A stretch of 64,000 nucleotides of DNA from assembly GCA_937883755.1 (NCBI GenBank), contig CAKZYA010000063.1, positions 186,001 through 250,000 on the forward strand, given 5' to 3'. Source of the stretch: an uncultured Flammeovirgaceae bacterium. Its GTDB lineage: Bacteria > Bacteroidota > Bacteroidia > Cytophagales > Cyclobacteriaceae. The position numbers were made by a program, and so were the translations under genes. This document shows positions 16,965 through 26,238 of this stretch, in pieces. The notes beneath the pieces were generated by a model. It was given only the letters and a program-made list of their open reading frames with translations, ran no database searches and was not told the origin of the DNA. Numbering within the stretch: the first letter of the stretch is position 1; each line of letters opens with the position of its first letter.

Positions 16965-17600
16965 ATGAGAATTAGAATAAAAGAATTCAAACGACTGCTG
17001 GTAGAAAGTGCGCTAATTGTATTTAGCGTTTTATTCGCTCTATTTATCAATCGCTATGCCGAAAGCCAAAAGCTACGACAGCAGAAACAAGTGGCCCTAG
17101 AGCGTATTGTGCAGGAGATGAAAAGTAATTGCGAACTTATAGCTGAAGCTCTAGATATCCATAAAACTGCATTTCGAAACCTTCAGCAAGCCGCTACTGA
17201 TGAAAATGACTCTTTGCGGATTTATATGGCTAAATACAAGTATTTTCTTGATCAAAAGGTCTTCCATCATCTATTGGATGGACAAACATCCTTTTACCCG
17301 GTCTTCCCGGTAAGTACCTCCTGGCAGACAGCATTAGCTACTGGAATTGTTTCGGAATTTGATTATCAGGTAGTAGAGATACTTACAGAGGTCTACACTA
17401 CTCAAGAATATTTTCTGGAGGAATCTCTTAAGGCTACTATCGAGATCATATCCGTACCAATAGAAGATGAGAGTCAAACCATTAATACGCTATTATTTCC
17501 GGTTAATGAATTAGTTCAGCAAGAGCGAAAAACCATCGACGCCATTGATAAAGCACTGAAATTAATGTGCCCTGAGCCAGATGAGGGTCAATCAAATTAA
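16965..17600 (+). CDS. Membrane-anchored protein of unknown function
   Basis: 211 residues. A basic N-terminus (MRIRIKEFKRLL) is followed by one transmembrane helix (ESALIVFSVLFALFINRYAE) and then a mostly helical, charged domain beginning with a likely coiled coil (QKLRQQKQVALERIVQEMKSN). The layout resembles small Bacteroidota proteins with one N-terminal helix and a soluble helical domain, but I cannot assign a family. It stands alone, 56 bases before rlmN on the same strand, so the two may share a transcript. Confidence 0.75.
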   Translation: MRIRIKEFKRLLVESALIVFSVLFALFINRYAESQKLRQQKQVALERIVQEMKSNCELIAEALDIHKTAFRNLQQAATDENDSLRIYMAKYKYFLDQKVFHHLLDGQTSFYPVFPVSTSWQTALATGIVSEFDYQVVEILTEVYTTQEYFLEESLKATIEIISVPIEDESQTINTLLFPVNELVQQERKTIDAIDKALKLMCPEPDEGQSN

Positions 17601-17656
17601 AGAATAACTTTCGCTTACCAAACTTTTCGAAAAGCCTTCGGTGTTGATATTCAAGT

Positions 17657-18709
17657 ATGGAAACGGCATCAGTAGTAAAAAAGGACATTCGTAAAATCAA
17701 ATCGGAAAAACTTCGGGAGTTTTTAGTCGAAGCTGGCGAGAAGCCTTTCCGGGTGAAGCAGGTGGAGGAATGGCTGTGGAAAAAATCAGCGACTAGTTTT
17801 GCGGAGATGACCAACCTCTCCAAGAAAACCCGGGAGCTGCTGGAGAATAATTTTACGATTAATGCACTGCAAGTCCATGAGCAGCAAGTGAGTCGCGATC
17901 AGACTATCAAATCTATGTTTCGGCTGCACGACAGCCATTTAGTAGAAGGTGTATTGATTCCGACCGATTCGCGGATGACGGCTTGTGTATCCTCGCAGGT
18001 AGGTTGTTCGTTGGCTTGTAAATTTTGCGCTACCGGTTATATGGATCGTAAGCGCAATCTGGATGCAGCCGAAATCTACGATCAGGTGGTGCTGATTAAC
18101 CAGCAGGCCAAGCAAAACTACCGGATACCACTTTCTAATATCGTGTACATGGGCATGGGCGAACCCCTGCTGAATTACGCCAACGTGCTGCAATCCATTG
18201 AGCATATCACTTCGCCCCAGGGATTAAATATGTCGCCCAAGCGTATCACTGTGTCTACCGCTGGAATTGCCAAGATGATTAAAAAACTGGGCGACGATCA
18301 GGTAAAGTTTAATTTAGCGCTATCGCTACACGCAGCCAATGATGAGAAGCGCAATCAGATTATGGCAATTAACGAAACCAATAATCTAGAAGTGCTAAAA
18401 GAAGCTTTACAATATTTCTATCAGAAAACCCGCACCCGTATCACTTTTGAGTATATCGTTTTCTACGACTTCAACGATACGCTGGAAGATGCCAAAGAAC
18501 TTTGGCAGTTTACTAAGTACGTGCCCAGCAAAGTGAACCTGATTGAGTACAATCCCATCGCGGAAGCTGATTTCAAAAATACCGAAGAAGATCGGCTCGA
18601 TCAGTTTGCTCGCTACTTGGAAAATAAAGGTGTCACTGTCAATGTGCGCCGCAGCCGAGGCAAAGATATTGATGCCGCTTGCGGGCAATTGGCGATTAAG
18701 CAGAAGTAG
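17657..18709 (+). CDS. rlmN: 23S rRNA / tRNA adenine-C2 methyltransferase RlmN
   Basis: Radical-SAM enzyme that methylates C2 of A2503 in 23S rRNA and of A37 in certain tRNAs. The iron-sulfur cluster motif CSLACKFC has Cys at 117, 121 and 124, preceded by TACVSSQVG as in all RlmN proteins. MGMGEPLLNY is the SAM-binding GEP motif, and the C-terminal RGKDIDAACGQL holds the second catalytic Cys. Length (350) and gene order are normal. Its stop lies six bases from the convergent oligopeptidase gene. Confidence 0.97.
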   Translation: METASVVKKDIRKIKSEKLREFLVEAGEKPFRVKQVEEWLWKKSATSFAEMTNLSKKTRELLENNFTINALQVHEQQVSRDQTIKSMFRLHDSHLVEGVLIPTDSRMTACVSSQVGCSLACKFCATGYMDRKRNLDAAEIYDQVVLINQQAKQNYRIPLSNIVYMGMGEPLLNYANVLQSIEHITSPQGLNMSPKRITVSTAGIAKMIKKLGDDQVKFNLALSLHAANDEKRNQIMAINETNNLEVLKEALQYFYQKTRTRITFEYIVFYDFNDTLEDAKELWQFTKYVPSKVNLIEYNPIAEADFKNTEEDRLDQFARYLENKGVTVNVRRSRGKDIDAACGQLAIKQK

Positions 18710-18715
18710 TGGAAG

Positions 18716-20890
18716 TTAATTAGCAACTGCCTGAGCATCCTCTTCTAGTTTTAGCATAAACGCATACTCTAGCGCGGTTTCTTTATAGCGTTGGAAACGA
18801 CCCGAAGCCCCGCCGTGCCCAGCATCCATATTAGTTTCCAACAGCAGAATATTATCGTCGGTTTTCTTGTCCCGTAGCTTAGCCACCCACTTAGCTGGTT
18901 CCCAATATTGTACCTGAGAGTCAAATAATCCGGTAGTGACCAGCATATTGGGGTACTCTTGCTCGGCCACATTATCGTAAGGTGAATAAGAAAGCATATA
19001 CTGGTACGATTCTAGGTTTTTAGGATTTCCCCACTCATCAAACTCATTGGTTGTCAGGGGAATAGATTCATCCAGCATGGTAGAAACCACATCTACAAAT
19101 GGTACGGCAGCAATCAGTCCATTAAACCGATCCGGAGCCATGTTGGCAACAGCGCCCATCAGCAATCCCCCGGCACTTCCACCCATACCGTAAAGACGAT
19201 CTTTACTGGTGTAGCCTTCGGTAATGAGGTAGTCGGCACAATCAATATAGTCGGTAAAGGTATTTTTCTTATTAAACATCTTACCATCCTCGTACCACTC
19301 GCGCCCCATTTCCTGACCACCCCGAATATGAGCAATCGCATAGACAAAACCCCGATCTAGCAAACTCAATCGGGTGCTATTAAAGTAGGGGTTCATAGAG
19401 TTGCCGTAAGAACCGTAAGCGTAGAGTAATAAAGGAGTTGATGCATCTTCTTTTGCTCCCCTCTTATAAACCAAAGAAATCGGGATTTGCTTACCATCGC
19501 GGGCGAGGGCGAATAATCGTTCGGTAACGTATTCTTCCGGATTATGCCCACCGACTACCTTCTGTCGTTTTTTCAGCTCCTGCTCGCGGGTACGCATGTT
19601 GTAGTCGTAGATAGACGTAGGGGTAGTTAGCGAAGAGTAACCATAACGGAGAACTTCGGTATCTAACTCAGGGTTGGTTGCCGATGAAAGTACGTAAGCT
19701 GGCTCATCAAATTGGATATAGTGCTCTTCGTTGGCCTCAGTATCCATCACTCGTAGTTTTGGAAGCGCATTCGATTTCTCGGTTAACACTAAATAGTGGC
19801 TAAATACATCCATGTCCTCCAGAAATACGTCTTCTCGATGCGGAATCACTTCCTTCCACTGTGCTTTAGTGGTACTACCTAGTGATGCTTCCATGATTCG
19901 GTAATTTGGGGCATCCCAATCGGTACGGACGTAGAATTTATCGCCTACATGCTCTAGTGAGTAACGATGCCGCTCTTCCCGAGGAATGAACTGCTGAAAA
20001 TCACCTTCAGGCTGATCAGCTAGCAATAAGTGAAAGTCGTTAGCTAATGTACTCTGATTCCAAATCAAGATATACTCATCTGACTTAGATTTGGTAACTC
20101 CAATATAAAATGAAGGATTTTCTTCTTCGTACTTCAGTTCGTCATCATCTATGGCTTGCCCAAGCTGGTGCCGCCAAATTTTATTGGACAATAGCGAAAC
20201 CTGATCTTTAGTCGTATAGAAATATGATTCATTATCATTAGCCCAAGCTCCGTCACCTTGCGTATTGGGAAGTTGATCTGGTAACATCTCCCCGGTTTCC
20301 AAGTTCTTAAAACGAATGGTATAAATCCGGCGACTGAGCGTATCTTCCGCAAAAGCCAGTAGCTTGTTATCTGGACTTACCTGTAAACCTCGAGCATTGT
20401 AGTACTCATAGCCTTCGGCCATCTCATTTACATTTAGTAAAACTTCTTCCGCAGCTTCTAAGGTTTCTTTTTTACGCGCGTAGATAGGATATTCTTGTCC
20501 TTCCTCGTAGCGGGTATAGTACCAGTACTCATTCTCGAGATAGGGCACTGATGAGTCTTCCTGACTAATTCGCCCAACTATCTCATCGTAGAGTTGCTCC
20601 TGCAATTCCTCGGTATCCCGCATTATCGTCTTAGTGTAAGCATTCTCATCTTCCAGATACTGAAGCACCTGCCGGGTTTGGGCATCAGGGTTTTCAGCGA
20701 GTTTCTGCTCGTCGGTAAGGCGCATCCAAAAATAGGGGTCAACCCGAGTATCACCGTGAATAGAAAGTACTGAATCTTTTTGGGGAGCATCAGGAGCTTC
20801 AGAAAGCTTATTCAACATAGTAGAGTCAGAATTAGATTGACAGGAAACCAAGCTAGCAAGACCTATTGCCAAGCTCATTATCTTAAGCAT
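18716..20890 (-). CDS. Prolyl oligopeptidase family (S9A) peptidase, lipoprotein
   Basis: Oligopeptidase B-like serine peptidase that cuts short peptides after basic residues. It has an N-terminal seven-bladed propeller region, then the alpha/beta-hydrolase domain with the nucleophile motif GMGGSAGGLLMG, the segment IPLTTNEFDEWGNP typical of oligopeptidase B, an Asp in GLFDSQVQYWEP and the catalytic His in DAGHGGASGR. The ATG at 20890 gives a lipoprotein signal peptide (MLKIMSLAIGLASLVSC). The frame stays open to 20992, and an ATG at 20899 is an alternative, but longer versions bury the signal peptide. Membrane attachment differs from the soluble E. coli enzyme but is common in this phylum. 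Confidence 0.94.
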   Translation of the reverse strand: MLKIMSLAIGLASLVSCQSNSDSTMLNKLSEAPDAPQKDSVLSIHGDTRVDPYFWMRLTDEQKLAENPDAQTRQVLQYLEDENAYTKTIMRDTEELQEQLYDEIVGRISQEDSSVPYLENEYWYYTRYEEGQEYPIYARKKETLEAAEEVLLNVNEMAEGYEYYNARGLQVSPDNKLLAFAEDTLSRRIYTIRFKNLETGEMLPDQLPNTQGDGAWANDNESYFYTTKDQVSLLSNKIWRHQLGQAIDDDELKYEEENPSFYIGVTKSKSDEYILIWNQSTLANDFHLLLADQPEGDFQQFIPREERHRYSLEHVGDKFYVRTDWDAPNYRIMEASLGSTTKAQWKEVIPHREDVFLEDMDVFSHYLVLTEKSNALPKLRVMDTEANEEHYIQFDEPAYVLSSATNPELDTEVLRYGYSSLTTPTSIYDYNMRTREQELKKRQKVVGGHNPEEYVTERLFALARDGKQIPISLVYKRGAKEDASTPLLLYAYGSYGNSMNPYFNSTRLSLLDRGFVYAIAHIRGGQEMGREWYEDGKMFNKKNTFTDYIDCADYLITEGYTSKDRLYGMGGSAGGLLMGAVANMAPDRFNGLIAAVPFVDVVSTMLDESIPLTTNEFDEWGNPKNLESYQYMLSYSPYDNVAEQEYPNMLVTTGLFDSQVQYWEPAKWVAKLRDKKTDDNILLLETNMDAGHGGASGRFQRYKETALEYAFMLKLEEDAQAVAN

Positions 20891-21015
20891 ATCACACATA
20901 CCAATTGCTATTAGGAAAGGTTTTACTATTGAGTAAGGGGCAAATATACACAAGGGCATAAAAAAACGGAGGTGTCCACTCGGTTCTCTCAAAAATATTT
21001 CGGATCAACCAATGT

Positions 21016-21624
21016 TTAGGGAGTAATTTTTATTAATTCAGTAGTGAACTGATAAAACTCGCCATTCTCCAGACGGTAGTGTACCGTAAACTGCTGCTCA
21101 GTTACTGCCAAAGGCGCTGATATTAGTTGTAACGTAATTGGCTGATCCGAGGCAACTATATCGTCTTCCACAAAAAAATCAGGCAAGCCTACTATACGCC
21201 CGCTATATGGATCGTAGATTTTGACAATGGAATTTAAGGTATCTCTGGCTAAAAACACCTTATCACTAGATGACTGCGAATAATCCGCCGAACTAAAGAC
21301 GGCAATTTCAGCAATTTCTTCAGTTGGCTGAGGCGGTACAGGCGAACAGGCAAAAGCTTGAAAGCCACCTTTTGAGGCAGTAGCTTCATTGCTAAAAACT
21401 ACTTCAGGGGTGACCCGAATACCAAAATTAGCAAAGCCTACCGAAGCCCCTACGCTTAGTGTATCAAAATCAGAAAAGCTATTACCAATAGCCACATTTG
21501 TGCCCGATACTCCTTGAACATCAATATACTGACTGCCTGATGAACCACAGTCAGTGCCATCATCCAGGCAACTGATATTCAGGAGAAGCAACACTATGAG
21601 AGCGATACGAAAAACTTGAGGCAT
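21016..21624 (-). CDS. Lipoprotein of unknown function
   Basis: 202 residues with a lipoprotein signal peptide (IALIVLLLLNISC) followed by LDDGTDCGSSGSQYIDV. The mature part is rich in Ser, Thr and Val and looks all-beta, with a second pair of Cys (CLDDGTDC, later FACSPVPPQP) that could be disulphide bonded. I do not recognise the family. It lies between the oligopeptidase gene and eboF on the same strand, with about 100 bases either side, and probably has its own promoter. Confidence 0.75.
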   Translation of the reverse strand: MPQVFRIALIVLLLLNISCLDDGTDCGSSGSQYIDVQGVSGTNVAIGNSFSDFDTLSVGASVGFANFGIRVTPEVVFSNEATASKGGFQAFACSPVPPQPTEEIAEIAVFSSADYSQSSSDKVFLARDTLNSIVKIYDPYSGRIVGLPDFFVEDDIVASDQPITLQLISAPLAVTEQQFTVHYRLENGEFYQFTTELIKITP

Positions 21625-21731
21625 CTACTAAATATTTCTTTCACTCACCACACAAACTATACCTACTCTCTTGTAAAAAGAATCGATTTCTCATCAAATC
21701 CTACTTACTAACCAATTGGTAATCAAACGCT

Positions 21732-23114
21732 TTACCTCTTTTTTGTAGATATATGTGATAATAGGAGATTGTGTATATCGGTAGATAGCAAGCTATCATT
21801 ATTCAGCAAACCAGTTTGTTGAGTAATAAATACTGGCCAATCCCCCTGAGAGGAAGGAATGCAGCCGTGGGAGCCTTTTACCAGCGAAGCATCCAGCGGA
21901 ATGACATCCATCAGGTAGCGAAAACCTAGTTTCTTTTTGAGTAGCTTAAAGCCAACTTTCGCCATCGGCAGCTTGATTTTCGGATCAAGAAACATTTCTA
22001 CGGGATCATAGCCGGGTTTACGGTGAATGTCTACGGTACGAGCAAAATCAGGGGCTTTGGTATCATCCAGCCAATAATAATAGGTAAACCAAGCGTCTTC
22101 TTCAGCCACTGCGATTAGCTCTCCCGCCCGCCTGTGATTCAAATGATTCTCGTGCTTGCCAGTTTCATCCAACACCTGAGCAATGCCGGGAGTAGCTTCC
22201 AGTAAATCCTGAACCTTGGATATATCTTCAGTCTGCTGAACGTATACGTGAGCGAGCTGATGATCAGCCACCGCAAAGACCCTACTGACTCCGGCATCCA
22301 GCATCTCTAATCCCAATTCATCTTTCACGGTGATGTAGCCCTGCTCCCGTAGCACCCGATTAATATGTATCGGACGGCTTACCGAAGTAATTCCGTACTC
22401 CGACAATACTACGACGTTAGCTCCCTGCGCCTCGTAGTAGGTAATCAAGTCTTCGCAGACCAAATCAATCTCCTGTAAATCTGAACCGATTTTAGAGAAG
22501 TCAATACCGTGGCGTTGCAGGTTGTAATCCAGATGAGGCAAGTAGATGAGCGAGAGCGTAGGATTATGCCACTCGTCCACTTTCTTGGCTGCTTCGGCGA
22601 TCCACTTCGTAGAATTGATATTGGCATTTGGCCCCCAAAACTCAAAGAGCGGGAATTGCCCTAGTTCCTGCTGTAATCGATCGCGCAATCCCATTGGCTG
22701 AGTATAGATATCTGGGAGTTTACGTCCATCAGCAGGGTAGAGTGGCCGAGGAGTTACCGCAAAATCTACTGACGAATACATATTATACCACCAGAACAGG
22801 TTCGCGCAGGTAAAATCCGAATTAGAATGTCGGGCAGCATCCCAGATTTTAGGAGCTTGTACCAGCTTGTTCGACTGTCGCCAGAATTTGATTTCGCATT
22901 CATCCCGAAAGTACCAGCCGTTCCCCACTACGCCGTGTTCGGTCGGCCATTTACCCGTGAGGTAAGTAGATTGAGCCGAGCAGGTAACCGCCGGTAGCAC
23001 TGGCTTTATCGCAAACTGCTTCCCCTGTTCGCTCCAACGCTTCAGAAATGGCGTGTTCTCGCCCAGCACCCGACCCGAAAGGGCTACTACGTTTATTACG
23101 ACAGTTTTTTGCAT
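21732..23114 (-). CDS. eboF: EboF-type alkaline phosphatase / nucleotide pyrophosphatase
   Basis: Type I phosphodiesterase/nucleotide pyrophosphatase fold, last gene of the ebo cluster. The predicted nucleophile Thr44 lies in VLPAVTCSAQSTYLTGKWP, followed by HGVVGNGWYFRD; metal ligands follow in LPHLDYNLQRHG, VVLSEYGI and the terminal GSHGCIPS. 460 residues. In ebo clusters of cyanobacteria and Bacteroidota this gene accompanies a TatD-like hydrolase, a UbiA prenyltransferase, a dehydroquinate synthase homologue and a TIM-barrel protein, all present upstream here. The cluster is implicated in moving a metabolite precursor to the cell envelope (scytonemin monomer in Nostoc). Its substrate here is unknown. 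Confidence 0.85.
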   Translation of the reverse strand: MQKTVVINVVALSGRVLGENTPFLKRWSEQGKQFAIKPVLPAVTCSAQSTYLTGKWPTEHGVVGNGWYFRDECEIKFWRQSNKLVQAPKIWDAARHSNSDFTCANLFWWYNMYSSVDFAVTPRPLYPADGRKLPDIYTQPMGLRDRLQQELGQFPLFEFWGPNANINSTKWIAEAAKKVDEWHNPTLSLIYLPHLDYNLQRHGIDFSKIGSDLQEIDLVCEDLITYYEAQGANVVVLSEYGITSVSRPIHINRVLREQGYITVKDELGLEMLDAGVSRVFAVADHQLAHVYVQQTEDISKVQDLLEATPGIAQVLDETGKHENHLNHRRAGELIAVAEEDAWFTYYYWLDDTKAPDFARTVDIHRKPGYDPVEMFLDPKIKLPMAKVGFKLLKKKLGFRYLMDVIPLDASLVKGSHGCIPSSQGDWPVFITQQTGLLNNDSLLSTDIHNLLLSHISTKKR

Positions 23115-23255
23115 GCTAGATTGAATGGTTTAATTGCTGATTGTTAAATTGCGGTTGATGGCTGATAATCAGGGAATAGTCATTGTTTACTGCACCGGGC
23201 CACGGCGGCATTGTAAATTATGTTCAAACCCTTACCATTCATTCGTCATTATTAA

Positions 23256-24464
23256 TCACATGAAGTCGCGCACCCACTCCAATTCTCGAACAATGGATTG
23301 AGACAGCCCTACCTGAATTTCCTTCGGTAGCACCTCCCAGGTGTAGGTTTCTACTTCCAGATGTTGGGTTACGGGTGTTTCGTTTAGAATACTGAGTACC
23401 TCGCGAATAGCGTCCTGGGTGGAGTTCAGTACACCGTAGCTAGGTACGAACAGTGGTACATGAAAATGTGTCCGCCACTCTTGTACGTTGAGTTCGTTGA
23501 TGTGTTCCAAAGCCTTCGGCAAATCAGGATAATGTAATAATTGACCGTTCGTTTGCCGGGCTACTACCTGATGTAGATAGGTAGATTCTACCAATGACTC
23601 AAAAGCTTGTACTACTAGCTGACGATCAGTTTTACTAGCGGGCAAGTCCGCTTTCAGCGCAGCACTAATCTGAATTTTTCCGATGCGGATACCTTCGTCC
23701 TGCCAACGCCCAAAGGTCTCCTGCGGTTTTTCGTACACTACGGCAAAGTGGCATACATCATAGCAGAGCTGAATATGGGTTTTAATACACTCTTCGGCTT
23801 CTTTGGCATTTAAACCTAGCTGCTCTTGCAGGGTCGGCACGCCTTGGGGCAATAGCCAATCATTAAAGTAATCGATTACTTCCTGCGTGTTTTCCAGCAT
23901 TCCGTCCGGCTCCGGTTCAATATCTAGGTGCAGTAGCTTGCCCGTTTTATGCCGCAGTCGGTACAGCCAGGCGGCTATTTGCACTAAGTGTTCGGTAGAT
24001 TTTTTAAAAACTTGCTCACGAGTTTGTTCGTCTGTATGCCAATACTTGTACGAGAGTGGCGAGGTAGAAATTCCGCCGTCCATACCCGAAGGAAGCAGCT
24101 TAGCCAGAATTGAAAACAGTTGCTGGGTATACGCTAGCCGATCAAGCGTAGTCCAATCGGGCTGATGCACTTGATCTTTCACTATCTGCCGATGAAATCC
24201 CCCATAGGGAAATCCATTCATCGTAAATACGTAGCAGTTATTCTCCGTCAGCCATTCCTGAAAAGCCGCCAAGACGGCCGGACGAGCTAGTTCTTCTCCC
24301 GCCTGCTGAGATAGTCGTAAACCAATCCCAAAGGGCTGATCAGGAGCTACGGCTGCCTTAACCGTGGGTACGTAGGTTTTCAAACTCTGGTCTACTTCTT
24401 CCCAACTTTCGCCCAGGTGGATGTTGGTGCAGTAGGTAAGGTGATATTGGTCAGATAATTTCAT
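23256..24464 (-). CDS. eboE: Metabolite traffic protein EboE (TIM-barrel)
   Basis: 402-residue protein of the xylose-isomerase-like TIM-barrel superfamily. Family traits include YCTNIHLGESWEEV near the start, FGIGLRLS, FTMNGFPYGGFH, LHLDIEPEPDG and IQLCYDVCHFAV, where the Glu, Asp and His at strand ends would bind a metal. It lies upstream of eboF and downstream of the MutS-like insertion. EboE is essential to the ebo function in cyanobacteria as I recall, but its reaction is unknown. The ATG at 24464 matches the family start (MKLSDQYHLTYC). Confidence 0.85.
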   Translation of the reverse strand: MKLSDQYHLTYCTNIHLGESWEEVDQSLKTYVPTVKAAVAPDQPFGIGLRLSQQAGEELARPAVLAAFQEWLTENNCYVFTMNGFPYGGFHRQIVKDQVHQPDWTTLDRLAYTQQLFSILAKLLPSGMDGGISTSPLSYKYWHTDEQTREQVFKKSTEHLVQIAAWLYRLRHKTGKLLHLDIEPEPDGMLENTQEVIDYFNDWLLPQGVPTLQEQLGLNAKEAEECIKTHIQLCYDVCHFAVVYEKPQETFGRWQDEGIRIGKIQISAALKADLPASKTDRQLVVQAFESLVESTYLHQVVARQTNGQLLHYPDLPKALEHINELNVQEWRTHFHVPLFVPSYGVLNSTQDAIREVLSILNETPVTQHLEVETYTWEVLPKEIQVGLSQSIVRELEWVRDFM

Positions 24465-24489
24465 TGTACGTTATTACGACGCTAAGTTG

Positions 24490-26151
24490 TCAATTCTGGT
24501 ATTTATCAGGAAATTTTACAGGCTTGCTATCAGTATCTAATTTTTCTTTTGCGCTTCTAATCTGGTTTGACACTATTTTCGCTTCCTGAATTACCTCTTC
24601 TGGGTACTCATTAAGCTCTAATATGCGAATAGCATTCGTCTTCGTTAATTCGCCTGTCTTCAGTAAATAATCAAACGAAAGCCTATCATCTTTAATAATC
24701 TCTGAAAAATGAAAATAGTTAAACGTATCGACTAGATATTCGGTAAGCTCCAGATCATGGGTAGAAGCAAACACTAAATTTTGGTGTCGATTCAGATACG
24801 ATAGCACTGCCTTAGCAATAGAAACTCGCTCTACAGTATTGGTTCCTTTAAATAGTTCATCCAGTAAAAACAGATTTTGATACTCGGTTCTGCTTTCTTG
24901 AAGCAGCTCGTTCATTCTCACTACTTCCTCCAGATAGTAGCTTTTATTGTCTAGCAAGTTATCGGCTATTCTGATGGCTGAATATACTCTTATTCGTGGA
25001 AGAACGAATTCTCGGGCGAGAGCCGTATTGATTGTTTGTGCTAAAATCGTGTTAATTCCAACGGTTCTAATAAAGGTTGTTTTTCCCGACATATTTGAGC
25101 CGGAAATTAAAACCGATCTACCGTCAGAAAGATCTATGGTATTGGCTACTGGCTCCGTTAACAACGGATGATAAATACTTTTGGCATAGATGCTGTTCTG
25201 TTTACCAACCAATATAGGTACGCAAAAATACGACAGACCTTCTCGGAAAGAATGAATTGAGATAGCCACATCAACTTCCCCTACTGCACAGTAGATGGTT
25301 TCAATAATCGCCTTCTTCTGGGCTAACTTTTCTAATATATCAAATAGCAAGATTGGCTCTACCAGCAATAACGCTTTTATTGTTTCTACAAAAAAGAATA
25401 TCAATGCCCCCAACTCACCCACTAACTGACTTTGCGCCCAAACCTCCATTCTAAAAATGAATGCTTTTCTCTCTACGCCTTCCAATACTTGAATAGCCCC
25501 TCGTAACTCATCCGTATTTTTCAGTGGTATACCGAATTGAAAAATCTTATTAGCCACCTGATTGAGGGTAAGTAACTGCGAAACAGCATTTGAATACTGC
25601 ATCATGTTGTTCTTGTTCCAGTAATGCACCAGATAATTGGTGGCTAAAATAGGAACCAGAACTAACCAGAATACTGGAAAATAGAAAGCTAACATCAGTA
25701 TAAGTACGCCTAATAAAGATAGTATCGGAATGACCCAGAACCACTTAGGCTTCTGAATATATGAGCCTAAAAAGAGATTTTTCAGATAATACGCCGCAGG
25801 CTTACTGAGCCGACTTAGAGATAGTACTGTTGATTCTTTAATAGAGGAATTATCCTTGAAAAAGGCTATGATCTTCTCCAAACGGGCGGATCGATCATTA
25901 TCTTCAGGTAGAGTATGAAGCGTTTTGTACAGGTACTGCTGGCCAACTTTTGAGCAGGTCCGATCCACGTACATAAATACCTCGTCAAAATCGAGATCAG
26001 CCCAGGTGCTATCGGAAATTACTTGAAGGTGGTTATCTGAATTCTTTGATGAAAAATAGGATGATATTCGATCCAGATCAAAGCCATTCTTCTTTACCAG
26101 CTTGTAGTTTTGTAAGATAGTTTGATCACGCTTTTTACCTGAACTTATCAT
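24490..26151 (-). CDS. Membrane-anchored MutS-like ATPase
   Basis: 553-residue ABC-type ATPase of the MutS superfamily but without the mismatch-recognition domain. Residues 40-110 resemble the MutS lever/core start (FDEVFMYVDRTCSKVGQQYLY); two hydrophobic helices at about 138-175 should anchor it in the membrane; Walker A is GSNMSGKTT (351-359); Walker B with Glu is LFLLDELFKGTN, followed by ASTHDLELT. Such transmembrane MutS relatives are common in Bacteroidota with unknown function. It sits between eboD and eboE and is not a usual ebo gene, so it looks like an insertion, 25 bases before eboE. A role in the ebo pathway is unproven. Confidence 0.87.
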   Translation of the reverse strand: MISSGKKRDQTILQNYKLVKKNGFDLDRISSYFSSKNSDNHLQVISDSTWADLDFDEVFMYVDRTCSKVGQQYLYKTLHTLPEDNDRSARLEKIIAFFKDNSSIKESTVLSLSRLSKPAAYYLKNLFLGSYIQKPKWFWVIPILSLLGVLILMLAFYFPVFWLVLVPILATNYLVHYWNKNNMMQYSNAVSQLLTLNQVANKIFQFGIPLKNTDELRGAIQVLEGVERKAFIFRMEVWAQSQLVGELGALIFFFVETIKALLLVEPILLFDILEKLAQKKAIIETIYCAVGEVDVAISIHSFREGLSYFCVPILVGKQNSIYAKSIYHPLLTEPVANTIDLSDGRSVLISGSNMSGKTTFIRTVGINTILAQTINTALAREFVLPRIRVYSAIRIADNLLDNKSYYLEEVVRMNELLQESRTEYQNLFLLDELFKGTNTVERVSIAKAVLSYLNRHQNLVFASTHDLELTEYLVDTFNYFHFSEIIKDDRLSFDYLLKTGELTKTNAIRILELNEYPEEVIQEAKIVSNQIRSAKEKLDTDSKPVKFPDKYQN

Positions 26152-26238
26152 GCTGGTTGTTAAAAACTATCTGAATATCACACTGCTTTTCAGGTTAGTC
26201 GTTGAATGTCAGCCATTCTTACGCTGTATGATAAAAAA

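Noticed and set aside
17503-17823. Minus-strand frame of 106 codons
   Set aside because: Antisense to the 3' end of the membrane-anchored gene and the 5' end of rlmN; no recognisable motifs.
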